The notes under the pieces are model-generated. The model saw only the letters and a list, made by a program, of their open reading frames with translations, did not search any database and was not told the DNA's origin. Below are positions 1-8,676 of a DNA stretch of 64,000 nt, piece after piece; position 1 is the stretch's first letter, and each line of letters opens with the position of its first letter. The position numbers and the translations under genes were made by a program. The DNA comes from Hydrogenivirga caldilitoris (GTDB lineage Bacteria; Aquificota; Aquificia; Aquificales; Aquificaceae). Where the stretch lies: positions 806,001-870,000 of the forward strand of contig NZ_RCCJ01000001.1 of assembly GCF_003664005.1 (NCBI RefSeq), written 5' to 3'.

Positions 1-2
1 TC

Positions 3-107
3 CTGGTAAACGGTGAGAAGAGAAAGGTTAAGATAAACAGGGTATTTAAAGACTATGCAGAAGTTCTCGGCTACCCTCCCGGAACGCCCTGTCTCAGCGA
101 GAGGTAA
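3..107 (+). CDS. C-terminal end of an unidentified protein (5' truncated by window)
   Basis: An open frame runs in from the left edge and stops with TAA, giving 34 residues ending GTPCLSER. It is rich in Lys/Arg at first and has a Gly-Tyr-Pro-Pro-Gly turn near the end. I do not recognise the family. Its last 14 bases overlap the end of the convergent P-type ATPase gene, a layout typical of the convergent pairs in this window, which supports it being a real gene end. Confidence 0.5.
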   Translation: MVNGEKRKVKINRVFKDYAEVLGYPPGTPCLSER

Positions 108-2619
108 GCTTTTTCTCAAAGAGAAGCCAAAGAAACTTCCTCATTTCTATGAAGAGGAAGAGACCAAAAGAGGTGAGCAGGACGTAAAGCCAATCTCTAA
201 AGTTCAAAGGAACAGCGTGGAGAAATTCAGGAAATAGGTAGAGGGCGGAGAGCTGGAGAAGAAGACCTATAAGAAGTCCTGCATAGACGTAAGGGTTAAG
301 GGTAAAGTTTCTCCAGGGTCTGTAAAAGAAGGGCAGGTCCCTTATAGTCTGAACTCCGTTGAACCACTGGTTCACAACCATTGAAGTGAAGGTAACGCTC
401 AGTGCATGCTCGTAATCGCACATCTCCAAAAGATAGCGAAACAGGAGTATGTTAGCAAATCCCACAAAGAGGGCCGTTGAAAGTGTATCAATAAGCTGTC
501 TCCTATCAAAGAAGACCTTCTCCGGTTTTCTGGGTTTCTCTCTCATAAGGTCCCTTTCCTCTCCATTAAAAGGGAAAGCTTTATCCTGAACTCCATCGGT
601 AACTAAGTTTATCCAGAGGATTTGGGTTGGATATAGGGGAAAGGGCAGCTTCATGAGGAAGGCTAAGGAGAGGAGAATAACCTCATCAAAACTACTGGAC
701 AGCAGGTAATAGATAGCCCTCCTTATGTTCCTCGCAATCACTCTTCCCCACCTGACTGCGTCCACTATGACCGAGAGGTTGTTGTCCGCTATGACCATTT
801 TAGCCACGTCCCTTGCCGCCTGAGCTCCGGAGCCCATGGCTATGCCTATGTCCGCCACCTTGAGGGCTGGAACATCGTTTATTCCGTCTCCGGTAACGGC
901 TACCACCTCACCCCTGCTCTGAAGAACCCTGACTATCCTGTACTTGTCTTCGGGTAGTGCCCTCGCAACGACCGTTATCCTTTTAAGGGCATTGTAGAGC
1001 TCCTCATCGGTGTAACTCTCTATCTGCCTTCCTTCCACAGCCCAGCTTCCTTCCCCGTATATTCCCACCTCTCTACCCACAGCTTTAGCTGTTTTGAGGT
1101 TGTCCCCGGTGAGCATTATCACCCTTATCCCTGCTTTCTTAGCTATCTCTACCGCTTCCCTTACACCCTCCTTGGGAGGGTCCAAAAAACCCACAAGCCC
1201 GACAATTCTTATCTTTACTTCTTCCGGAGAGCTCGGTATCTCTTCTACCTGTGCATACCCGAAAGCGAGAACCCTAAGCCCCTCCTCAGCCATTCTATCG
1301 TGCTCTTCAAGGATATCTTTCGGGACGTCTTCTGATAGGGAGCCAAGGCTTTCAAGGGCTCCTTTAATAAGGAGCAGTTTCCCTCCATCGCAGCGATGAA
1401 CTGTGGTCATGTAGCGCTTCCTGGTGTCAAAAGGAAACTCCCTTAATCTGGGACAGGCTTCCCTCACACGGAGGACATCAAAATCCATACCCTTAAGCCA
1501 TTTCACAAGGGCGACCTCAACCGGGTCTCCGGAAGACCCATCTGAGTTGTTGCACAGAGCAGCCACAAGTCTGAGCATTTCGGCATCCACTTCATAGACC
1601 TTCATGACCTTCAGCTTCCCCTCCGTTATAGTTCCTGTTTTATCGGTAGTTATGTAAGTGGTGCTACCAAGGGTCTCTGCCGCTGGAAGGTACCTTATGT
1701 AAGTCTTCCTCCTGCTCAACCTCACAGCGCCAACCACCAAGACAAGGGTTATTACTATTGGAAGACCTTCTGGAACTGCGGAGACAAGTTCGGCTATAAC
1801 AAGGAGAGCCACCTCATAGATACCTCTTCCCTGAAGGACACCGACAGCAAGAAGTAGGAGCAAGAGAAAGAGGAGGAGGAGCATCCACCTCCTTGAGAAA
1901 GCCTTTAGCGCTCTTGTGAGTGGTGTATCCGGAGACTTTTCCTCTGCCCTTAAACTTATCTTCCCAAGCTCAGTCCTGGCTCCGGTTGCATAAACAACCC
2001 CCTCACAGTGCCCCTTCACGACTATGGTCCCCTTGAAGAGTAAGTTTTTCCTCTCATAAATAGGGGCGTCCTCAGAAAGTAGCACATCCGAATCTTTCTC
2101 AACGGGAATGGATTCTCCTGTCAAAACCGACTCATCCACCAGAAGTCCTTCAGCCTTTAAGAGCCTTATGTCTGCAGGGACAACGTCCCCTTCACTCAAG
2201 GAAACTACATCACCGGGGACGAGGAAACTTGAAGGGACAAGCTTCACCACACCCTCCCTCTTTACCCTCACCTTGCTCTCGGTCATTCTTTTAAGAGACT
2301 CAAGAGAACTGATGGCACGATGCTCTTGAATAAAACCTAAGAGAGAGTTTACTAAGATTATGCCAACTATAAGGATAAAGTCAAAGGTCTCCCCTATGGC
2401 TATAGAGACTAAGGATGCTGCGATCAGTATATAGACCAGTGGGCTTTTAAACTGGCGGAAGAATATTTCAAGGGAGCTCTCCCTCTTTTGCTCAACCTCA
2501 TTCCTTCCATAAATCCTGAGTCTTCTCTGGGCTTCCTCCTCGGAAAGCCCATTTATGCTTGTACCAAGCCTTTCAATCAAATCTTCGGGCGTGAGTGTGT
2601 GAGCTTTATAGTTATCCAT
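94..2619 (-). CDS. P-type (IIA-like) cation-transporting ATPase
   Basis: An 841-residue ATP-driven cation pump of the inner membrane. Seen in order: N-terminal cation-ATPase domain with Leu-rich helices, TGES actuator loop (about 167), PEGLP in the M4 helix (about 283), the phosphorylation site DKTGT (Asp at 326), a KGA nucleotide-binding motif (about 419), TGD (about 504), TGDGIND hinge (about 576) and WINLVTDG in M6 (about 669). This is the Ca2+/Na+/K+-type P2 family rather than a heavy-metal pump: there is no CPC motif and no metal-binding domain. Compared with SERCA, the M4 Glu and M6 Asn/Asp are kept, but the M5 Asn position is Ser and the M8 Glu seems absent, so a single-site Ca2+ pump or a different ion is possible. 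It diverges from the permease gene across only 23 bases. Confidence 0.9.
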   Translation of the reverse strand: MDNYKAHTLTPEDLIERLGTSINGLSEEEAQRRLRIYGRNEVEQKRESSLEIFFRQFKSPLVYILIAASLVSIAIGETFDFILIVGIILVNSLLGFIQEHRAISSLESLKRMTESKVRVKREGVVKLVPSSFLVPGDVVSLSEGDVVPADIRLLKAEGLLVDESVLTGESIPVEKDSDVLLSEDAPIYERKNLLFKGTIVVKGHCEGVVYATGARTELGKISLRAEEKSPDTPLTRALKAFSRRWMLLLLFLLLLLLAVGVLQGRGIYEVALLVIAELVSAVPEGLPIVITLVLVVGAVRLSRRKTYIRYLPAAETLGSTTYITTDKTGTITEGKLKVMKVYEVDAEMLRLVAALCNNSDGSSGDPVEVALVKWLKGMDFDVLRVREACPRLREFPFDTRKRYMTTVHRCDGGKLLLIKGALESLGSLSEDVPKDILEEHDRMAEEGLRVLAFGYAQVEEIPSSPEEVKIRIVGLVGFLDPPKEGVREAVEIAKKAGIRVIMLTGDNLKTAKAVGREVGIYGEGSWAVEGRQIESYTDEELYNALKRITVVARALPEDKYRIVRVLQSRGEVVAVTGDGINDVPALKVADIGIAMGSGAQAARDVAKMVIADNNLSVIVDAVRWGRVIARNIRRAIYYLLSSSFDEVILLSLAFLMKLPFPLYPTQILWINLVTDGVQDKAFPFNGEERDLMREKPRKPEKVFFDRRQLIDTLSTALFVGFANILLFRYLLEMCDYEHALSVTFTSMVVNQWFNGVQTIRDLPFFYRPWRNFTLNPYVYAGLLIGLLLQLSALYLFPEFLHAVPLNFRDWLYVLLTSFGLFLFIEMRKFLWLLFEKKLTSR

Positions 2620-2625
2620 TTACCC

Positions 2626-2631
2626 TATAAA
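2626..2631 (+). promoter_or_regulatory. -10 box TATAAA of the permease, overlapped by the opposite promoter
   Basis: TATAAA ends 11 bases before the ATG at 2643. The near-palindromic AT tract TATAAAATTTTA also offers a -10 element for the divergent ATPase gene starting at 2619. No clear -35 box is visible; it would lie inside the opposite gene. Confidence 0.5.
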
Positions 2632-2642
2632 ATTTTAAGGTT

Positions 2643-3899
2643 ATGAACCACATCCTGTTCGTCAGTCTTAAGCTTATATTTCAAAGGCGAAGGCAGACAG
2701 TGGTCTCCACTCTCGGAGTAGCCATAGGCATGGCTGCCTTTGTCGTTATGAGCTCCCTGATGTTTGGTTTTCAGAAGCACTTCATAAACCAGGTGATAGA
2801 CCTTGACGCCCATATATCGGTTAAACCGGAGTTTAATTACGATGAAAAGAGGATACTTAAGAAGGTATTCAACAAGGACGTTATTGTTGAAATACTTGGT
2901 TCCAAACCAAAGGATGTCAGAGACCGGCTCAGTAATTACAGAAGGATTATTGAGGAGCTTTCCCATAGGGAAGGTATAGTGGGTGGCTCACCACACCTGC
3001 GGGGCAACGCCATAGTCAGATTCGGACCTATGGACGTACCCGTTAACCTGTTTGGTATAGAGCCTGAGTTTGAAAGAAGAGCAACGAGTATAGACAGATA
3101 CCTTGAGAACAATAAGCTGGATATCCTTAATGTGAAGAGAAACGGAATAATATTGGGAAGACTTGTGGCAAGGGACCTGGGCATAAAAGAGCCTGGGAAG
3201 AAGGTTGTACTTGTAGCTCCCAACGGAACCTCCCAGGTATTTGAGGTAATTGACTTCTTTAACTCAGGAATAACCACGATAGATAAGAGTAGAGCGTACA
3301 TACACCTCAGGACTATGCAGAAGCTCTACGGCAGACCCAATGAGGTAAATGAACTCGTTATAAAGGTCAGGGACGTGAATGAAGCGGTAAGGATAGCAAG
3401 GTACATTGAAGAGAGAACTGGTTACGACGCCCAGAGCTGGCAAGAGGCATACAGTAACTTTTTACAGCTCTTTAAGATACAAAACACCATAACCTATATG
3501 GTTGTAGGAGCAATTCTTCTGGTCTCGGCTTTCGGAATATTTAACATCTTAATGATGACCGTTTTAGAAAAGCAAAGGGACATAGCTATACTCAAAGCCA
3601 TGGGTTATTCAAGTTCTGACATAGTGGCTATATTCCTACTTCAAGGTTTCCTGATAGGGGTGGTTGGAGTTGTTGTGGGAGGAATCGGTGCTTACCTGTC
3701 TCAGGAGTACCTGGCAAGTGTGGAGATAGACCTTGAAGGACTTATAAGGGCAAAGGGTTTCATTCTTGACAGGTCTTTCAGGTATTACGTTGGGGGTGCT
3801 CTCTTCGCCCTTATTTTCTCGTGGCTTGCCTCCGTCTATCCAGCCCGCAGGGCTGCCAGATTGAACCCCGTTGATATATTCAGAAGCGGAGGAGTCTAA
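2643..3899 (+). CDS. ABC transporter permease, FtsX/MacB/LolCE type
   Basis: A 418-residue inner-membrane permease. An N-terminal membrane helix (about 15-40) is followed by a large periplasmic MacB-PCD-like domain (about 45-265) and a C-terminal FtsX block of three helices, with the typical cytoplasmic loop sequence EKQRDIAILKAMGYSSSDI (about 303-321) and a PARRAARLNPVDIFRSG tail. This is the architecture of LolC/E and MacB-type mechanotransmitters that move lipoproteins or hydrophobic substrates. The ATPase partner is not adjacent. It could serve lipoprotein release (LolE-like), which would suit the many lipoproteins here, but the substrate cannot be read from the sequence. Confidence 0.85.
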   Translation: MNHILFVSLKLIFQRRRQTVVSTLGVAIGMAAFVVMSSLMFGFQKHFINQVIDLDAHISVKPEFNYDEKRILKKVFNKDVIVEILGSKPKDVRDRLSNYRRIIEELSHREGIVGGSPHLRGNAIVRFGPMDVPVNLFGIEPEFERRATSIDRYLENNKLDILNVKRNGIILGRLVARDLGIKEPGKKVVLVAPNGTSQVFEVIDFFNSGITTIDKSRAYIHLRTMQKLYGRPNEVNELVIKVRDVNEAVRIARYIEERTGYDAQSWQEAYSNFLQLFKIQNTITYMVVGAILLVSAFGIFNILMMTVLEKQRDIAILKAMGYSSSDIVAIFLLQGFLIGVVGVVVGGIGAYLSQEYLASVEIDLEGLIRAKGFILDRSFRYYVGGALFALIFSWLASVYPARRAARLNPVDIFRSGGV

Positions 3900-4620
3900 A
3901 GGATGCAACAGTCCCAAAGAGGTATAGGAGATAAAGGTTAAGGAGCGTTACGGCCGGGGCTAAAAGTGCTAAGGGAGTTATAAAGGCTATCAAAAGGTTT
4001 AAAACCAACAGACATAGCGTTATTAAAGACACGATAGCTGAAGACTTTATGTAATCCCAGTTCAGTATGGTCTTCCAGCTTATCTCTGCATAAAGGGAAG
4101 TTAAAAAGTAGCTCAAAGTCTGGGAGAAGCCCTTTCCCCTGAGCATGGCTCTCCCGAAGAATATCGGAAAAGACGTAACAACTGAGAAATAAACGAATAG
4201 AGAAAGAACAAGGCTTAGAACCAAACCTGTCCAGCTGACATCACCGCCCATGAATAGGGGCTTGATAACCGACCATACCCCTCCAACACTAAAGACGATT
4301 AGAGCAAACAAAATCGCTCCAAGGGTCAACAGGAACTGAGCTACCAAAACACCTATGGTTTCCGAAGCGTAGGAATACAAGAATTTAATAGGGCTGTTTG
4401 TAGCCTCCTCAAAGGTACTGGGGTTACCCTCCGTTTCTATGTACTTCTTTGACATGAATACCACGTAAGAAAAGGTCAGGTAGTAATTGAAAAGCAGGGC
4501 AGGAAGGCTAAAGGGAGGCATGAAGGTAAAGACGCTGAATAGTATGAGCAAGAAAGCAGCCACGAGAGTCGGGATTTTAAGTACGCTTATCTTCCAGAAG
4601 AGTAGAGCTTCTCTCCACAC
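3880..4620 (-). CDS. Polytopic membrane protein of unknown function
   Basis: A 246-residue hydrophobic protein with about five or six predicted membrane segments, and a conserved-looking loop with FGRAMLRGKG near 165. No family was recognised. The frame stays open upstream, but the start at 4620 (GTG, Val-Trp-Arg-Glu) is preferred because it is preceded at 7 bases by a perfect TATAAT on this strand and avoids overlapping argG; longer starts (ATG at 4671 or 4728) would sit inside argG. Its 3' end overlaps the convergent permease gene by 20 bases. Confidence 0.65.
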   Translation of the reverse strand: MWREALLFWKISVLKIPTLVAAFLLILFSVFTFMPPFSLPALLFNYYLTFSYVVFMSKKYIETEGNPSTFEEATNSPIKFLYSYASETIGVLVAQFLLTLGAILFALIVFSVGGVWSVIKPLFMGGDVSWTGLVLSLVLSLFVYFSVVTSFPIFFGRAMLRGKGFSQTLSYFLTSLYAEISWKTILNWDYIKSSAIVSLITLCLLVLNLLIAFITPLALLAPAVTLLNLYLLYLFGTVASFRLLRF

Positions 4621-4627
4621 TGAGGGT

Positions 4628-4646
4628 ATTATAGTAGAGATATAAT
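4628..4646. promoter_or_regulatory. Divergent leaderless promoter pair, membrane protein / argG
   Basis: Two perfect TATAAT hexamers lie back to back: minus strand at 4628-4633, 7 bases before the GTG at 4620, and plus strand at 4641-4646, 8 bases before the ATG at 4655. With normal initiation 6-8 bases past the -10 box, both messages would begin at or within a base or two of the start codon. Neither gene has a Shine-Dalgarno sequence. Confidence 0.65.
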
Positions 4647-4654
4647 AATTTTCT

Positions 4655-5854
4655 ATGGCTAAGAGGGTCATTCTTGCATATTCGGGTGGACTTGATACAT
4701 CTGTGATAGTTCGCTGGTTAACCGACAAGGGGTATGAGGTTATAACCTATACAGCAGACGTAGGTCAGGGGGAGGAGCTCTCCGAGATACCTGACAAGGC
4801 AAGAGCTTCCGGGGCGGTTGAAGCTATAGTAGAGGACATAAAGGAGGAGTTTGCAAGAGATTTTTGTATGCCAACACTGAGGGCTTTGGCTCTATACGAG
4901 GGGAAGTACCCTCTGACCGCCTCTCTCTCAAGACCCCTTATATCAAAGAAACTCGTTTACTATGCAGAGAAGTTCAAAGCCGACTACATAGCACATGGCT
5001 CAACGGGAAAGGGGAATGACCAGGTAAGGTTTGAGCTGTCCGTGTGGGGATTAAATCCAGACATTGATGTGCTGGCTCCGGTTAGAGAGTGGGAATTCAA
5101 AGCAAGGGAAGAACAGGTAGAGTATGCCAAGAAGCACGGCATACCAGTTAAGGTCACAAAAGAAAAACCTTACTCTATAGACAGAAACCTCTGGGGAGTG
5201 TCAATAGAATGCGGTCCCCTTGAGGACCCTTGGACCGAACCCCCGGAGGACGCCTATCAGATAACCACCTCTCCCGAAAAGGCTCCCAATGAGCCGGAAT
5301 ACGTCACAATCGGCTTCAGAGAAGGTTCTCCTGTTTCTCTTAACGGAAAGGAGTACAAACTTCTGAGCGAGTTGATCCTTGACCTTAACAGGTTGGCAGG
5401 GAAGCACGGGGTGGGAAGAATAGATATGGTTGAAAACAGGCTTGTGGGTATAAAGAGCAGGGAAATATACGAAGCTCCCGGTGCGATAGTCCTATATGAA
5501 GCTTATAGAGACCTGCTCTCTCTTGTAACTGACAGGTTCACCTTTCACTACTTTATCAACCATATTCCTCACGAGTATGCAAAGCTTGTGTATGAAGGTC
5601 TATGGTTTACGCCCCTGAGAGAAGCCCTTGACGCCTTCACTGAAAGACTTGCGGGAGACGTGACAGGAGAAGTGAGACTTAAGCTCTACAAGGGACATGT
5701 GAGTGTTGTTGGAAGAAGGTCTCCCAACTCCCTTTACGTTGAGGACCTTGCCACCTATTCGGAGAAAGACGCCTTTGACCATATAGCCGGTAAGCACTTC
5801 ACAAAGGTATGGGGCTTACCCATCAGGGTTTTGGGAAGGAGAGGTAAGAGTTAA
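4655..5854 (+). CDS. argG: Argininosuccinate synthase
   Basis: A 399-residue cytosolic enzyme that ligates citrulline and aspartate with ATP to form argininosuccinate, the penultimate step of arginine synthesis. The PP-loop nucleotide motif AYSGGLDTS is at residues 9-17, followed by ADVGQGEE and the substrate loop GSTGKGNDQVRFE (about 116-128). Full length for the family. The gene stands alone with a TATAAT 8 bases before its ATG and no Shine-Dalgarno. Its stop codon lies in the palindrome TTAA at 5851-5854, which also supplies the stop of the convergent pntB. Confidence 0.97.
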   Translation: MAKRVILAYSGGLDTSVIVRWLTDKGYEVITYTADVGQGEELSEIPDKARASGAVEAIVEDIKEEFARDFCMPTLRALALYEGKYPLTASLSRPLISKKLVYYAEKFKADYIAHGSTGKGNDQVRFELSVWGLNPDIDVLAPVREWEFKAREEQVEYAKKHGIPVKVTKEKPYSIDRNLWGVSIECGPLEDPWTEPPEDAYQITTSPEKAPNEPEYVTIGFREGSPVSLNGKEYKLLSELILDLNRLAGKHGVGRIDMVENRLVGIKSREIYEAPGAIVLYEAYRDLLSLVTDRFTFHYFINHIPHEYAKLVYEGLWFTPLREALDAFTERLAGDVTGEVRLKLYKGHVSVVGRRSPNSLYVEDLATYSEKDAFDHIAGKHFTKVWGLPIRVLGRRGKS

Positions 5855-7224
5855 CCTTCCTTTAAAGCGTTGACTATATCCTGAACAGCCTTCTTGGCAT
5901 CGGCAAAGAGCATAAGGGCGTTGTCCATAGCGAAAAGGGGGTTGGGTATTCCTGCAAATCCGGGGCTGAGACTTCTCTTTATCACGACCACCGTCTTTGC
6001 CTTCCAGACCTCAAGGACAGGCATACCTGCTATCGGACTTTTAGGGTCAGTCTGAGCCAGTGGGTTAACGACATCATTCGCCCCTATAACTATGACCACA
6101 TCTGTCTGTTCAAAGGTAGGGTTTATATCCTCTAACTCCTTCATCTTTTCGTAGGGTATGTCCACCTCTGCAAGCAGAACGTTCATGTGTCCGGGCATCC
6201 TTCCCGCAACGGGATGTATCGCAAATTCAACCTCAACGCCTCTTGACTCTAAAAGGTTGTATAGGTCTCTGACCGCATACTGAGCTTGAGCAACAGCCAT
6301 TCCGTAACCTGGAACGATAACCGCCCTCCTTGCCCCCTCCAGAAGGAGAGCTACCTCTTCGGGTGAAGTAGCTTTCACCTTTCCTGCGTATATGTCCTCC
6401 TCTGAAGTCTGAACTACCTCTCCGAAGCCGCCAAATAAGACGTTAAGAAGTGATCTGTTCATGGCTTTGCACATCAGATTCGTAAGTATTATTCCCGAAG
6501 CTCCAACGAGTGAACCTGAAATTATAAGGGCGTTATTCTGGAGGACAAAACCTGTAGCTGCAGCGGCAAGACCTGAGTAGGAGTTAAGTAGGGCTATCAC
6601 AACGGGCATATCGGCACCGCCTATGGCTATGGTAAGCAGGACACCGAGAACCGAAGAGAGCCCGGTTATAACCCAGTATAGATGTAGGTTTTGTGGGTTA
6701 AGCACCAGATAAGCTCCAAAGGTAACGGCTGCAATGGCAAATAGCGCTTTTACAACCTGCTCACCTGTATACCTTACAGGTCTTTCATTTATAATCCCCT
6801 GAAGCTTTCCGAAGGCAACACCGCTACCAAAAAAGGTCACCGCCCCTATTATTCCAGAAGCAACCGAAGCTGTAGTAAAAAGGTAATCAGGGTTCTTTGT
6901 CTCATAAAGGGCGGCACCCGCCACCAGTGCAGAAGCGCCTCCTCCCAGTCCATTAAAAACCGCAACAAGCTGGGGCATTGCGGTCATTTCAACCTTGAGG
7001 GCAAGAAGCGTCCCGATAGCTGCCCCTATCACAAGTCCAGCTATTATTAGGGAAAAGTCAGCTATCTTCTTGTCCAGAAGTGTAACCACAACCGCTATGA
7101 GCATACCTAGGGCACCGAGCATATTACCTCTTACGGCTGTTCTTGGATGGGAGAGTCCTTTAAGCCCGAATATGAAGAGAGAAGCAGAGAGGAGGTACGC
7201 AAGGTTTACTATTATCTTCTCCAT
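5851..7224 (-). CDS. pntB: NAD(P) transhydrogenase subunit beta
   Basis: A 457-residue membrane subunit of proton-translocating transhydrogenase, which transfers hydride between NADH and NADP+ using the proton gradient. The N-terminal two thirds holds about nine membrane helices (domain II); the C-terminal domain III binds NADP(H), seen in VPGYGMAVAQAQ (about 305-316) and GANDVVNP (about 387-394). Last gene of a three-gene operon with pntA2 and pntA1; its ATG directly follows the TGA of pntA2. Supplies NADPH for biosynthesis. Confidence 0.96.
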   Translation of the reverse strand: MEKIIVNLAYLLSASLFIFGLKGLSHPRTAVRGNMLGALGMLIAVVVTLLDKKIADFSLIIAGLVIGAAIGTLLALKVEMTAMPQLVAVFNGLGGGASALVAGAALYETKNPDYLFTTASVASGIIGAVTFFGSGVAFGKLQGIINERPVRYTGEQVVKALFAIAAVTFGAYLVLNPQNLHLYWVITGLSSVLGVLLTIAIGGADMPVVIALLNSYSGLAAAATGFVLQNNALIISGSLVGASGIILTNLMCKAMNRSLLNVLFGGFGEVVQTSEEDIYAGKVKATSPEEVALLLEGARRAVIVPGYGMAVAQAQYAVRDLYNLLESRGVEVEFAIHPVAGRMPGHMNVLLAEVDIPYEKMKELEDINPTFEQTDVVIVIGANDVVNPLAQTDPKSPIAGMPVLEVWKAKTVVVIKRSLSPGFAGIPNPLFAMDNALMLFADAKKAVQDIVNALKEG

Positions 7225-7506
7225 TCACTCCTTCCTCCTGAACATCTCAAGCATCCTGTGGGTTACCAGAAAACCACCAACAACGTTCACGGTTGCAAAG
7301 ACTAAGGCTACAAAGCCGAGTAAAGTCGTGAGGGTGGTGTGGTGGGACCCGGCAGATATGAGGGCACCCACTATGGTTATGCCCGATATAGCGTTAGAAC
7401 CAGACATCAGAGGGGTATGAAGCGTAGGAGGAACTTTTGTTATAACCTCAAAACCAACAAACATTGAGAGAACGAATATCGTGAAGTACATCATGAAGTC
7501 TTCCAT
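7225..7506 (-). CDS. pntAB: NAD(P) transhydrogenase subunit alpha part 2
   Basis: A 93-residue membrane protein with three to four helices, carrying the conserved THTPLMSGSNAISGI sequence of the C-terminal part of PntA. In many thermophiles the alpha subunit is split in two, as here: the soluble NAD domain is the upstream gene. The ATG at 7506 overlaps the upstream stop as TGATG and has GGAGGAG about nine bases ahead; a GTG one codon earlier is also possible. Works with pntA1 and pntB as one complex. Confidence 0.93.
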   Translation of the reverse strand: MEDFMMYFTIFVLSMFVGFEVITKVPPTLHTPLMSGSNAISGITIVGALISAGSHHTTLTTLLGFVALVFATVNVVGGFLVTHRMLEMFRRKE

Positions 7507-8660
7507 CACCCGGCTCCTCCGCTTATAAGCTCTCTAATCCTTTCATTTACCAGCTCTCCGTTTCTGAAAAGAAGTGTGTCCCTCACTATCTCATCCTCAA
7601 GGCTTATGTGAAACTCCCCCTCTTTCACAAGGAGACTAAGAAAGTTAAATAGGTTCCTTGAGTACATCTGGCTTGCATCGTAGGGGACTTGCGATGGAAG
7701 ATTTACAGCTCCAACTATCCTTACCCCGTACCTTTCAACAACTTCTCCTGGAACGGTAAGTTCACAGTTTCCCCCCCTCTCTGCAGCGAGGTCAACTATA
7801 ACAGAACCTGGTCTCATGCCCTTAACCATGTCTTCTGTCACCAGAACTGGAGCTTTCTTTCCAGGAACCATAGCCGTGGTTATAACTACATCGCTTTCCG
7901 ATACAACCTCGGTCATCATCTCCCTCTGTCTCCTGTAAAACTCCTCGTCCATCGCTCTTGCGTACCCGCCTTTATCCTCAGCCTGTTCGCTTTCAAGTCC
8001 GAGCTCCACAAACTTTGCTCCCAAGCTCAAAACCTGCTCCTTAGCAGCGGGTCTTATATCATAAGCCTGAACCACAGCACCCAGTCTCTTGGCGGTAGCT
8101 ATAGCCTGAAGACCGGCTACCCCGGCACCCACCACAAAGACCCTCGCAGGGAGAACTGTCCCAGCCGCGGTCATGAGCATCGGGAACATCTTGGGCAGCA
8201 TGTTTGCAGCTATGAGAACCGCTTTATAGCCCGCTACTGTTGCCATAGAGGAGAGAGCGTCCATGCTCTGAGCTCTCGTTGTCCTGGGTATTAGCTCCAT
8301 AGCAAAGGCGGTTAAATTGAGAGAGTTAACCCTATCAAGAATATCACCCACAGCAAAAGGCTCAAGGAAACCTATTAGAACTTTGCCAGAGTATCTCTCA
8401 ATTTCTCTCAAAAAGTTCTCCTGGTCTGCCATAAGGTCTCTTACCTTCAGTATCACTTCAGCCTTGGAAAAAACCTCTTCCCTATCCAAAACTTTTGCAC
8501 CAGCCTGTGAATATTCCTCGTCGGAAAATCCAGCTCCTTCGCCAGCCCCCCTTTCAACGAGGACTTCAACACCCATCCTGCCTAATTTCTGGACTTCAGA
8601 CGGTATCAGGGCGACCCTCTTCTCGTTGGGATACGTCTCTTTGATGACTCCAACAAACAT
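7506..8660 (-). CDS. pntAA: NAD(P) transhydrogenase subunit alpha part 1 (NAD-binding domain)
   Basis: A 384-residue soluble domain I that binds NAD(H). The start MFVGVIKET is typical of the AlaDH/PNT family; the Rossmann motif GAGVAGLQAIATAKRLGA is at about 178-195, followed by YDIRPAA. First gene of the pnt operon. An in-frame start 18 bases upstream would overlap the divergent gene; the ATG at 8660 is chosen because TAAAAT lies 8 bases before it and homologues begin here. Confidence 0.95.
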   Translation of the reverse strand: MFVGVIKETYPNEKRVALIPSEVQKLGRMGVEVLVERGAGEGAGFSDEEYSQAGAKVLDREEVFSKAEVILKVRDLMADQENFLREIERYSGKVLIGFLEPFAVGDILDRVNSLNLTAFAMELIPRTTRAQSMDALSSMATVAGYKAVLIAANMLPKMFPMLMTAAGTVLPARVFVVGAGVAGLQAIATAKRLGAVVQAYDIRPAAKEQVLSLGAKFVELGLESEQAEDKGGYARAMDEEFYRRQREMMTEVVSESDVVITTAMVPGKKAPVLVTEDMVKGMRPGSVIVDLAAERGGNCELTVPGEVVERYGVRIVGAVNLPSQVPYDASQMYSRNLFNFLSLLVKEGEFHISLEDEIVRDTLLFRNGELVNERIRELISGGAG

Positions 8661-8664
8661 GGTG

Positions 8665-8674
8665 TATAATTTTA
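8665..8674. promoter_or_regulatory. Overlapping divergent -10 boxes, pntAA / lipoprotein
   Basis: Only 16 bases separate the two start codons. TATAAT on the plus strand (8665-8670) lies 6 bases before the ATG at 8677, and TAAAAT on the minus strand (8669-8674) lies 8 bases before the ATG at 8660. The boxes physically overlap, so the two promoters probably exclude each other. Both messages would be leaderless. Confidence 0.6.
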
Positions 8675-8676
8675 GC

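Noticed and set aside
7689-8294. 201-codon open frame opposite pntAA
   Set aside because: Lies antisense within a fully conserved gene, has an odd composition and no promoter or ribosome site; a shadow frame.
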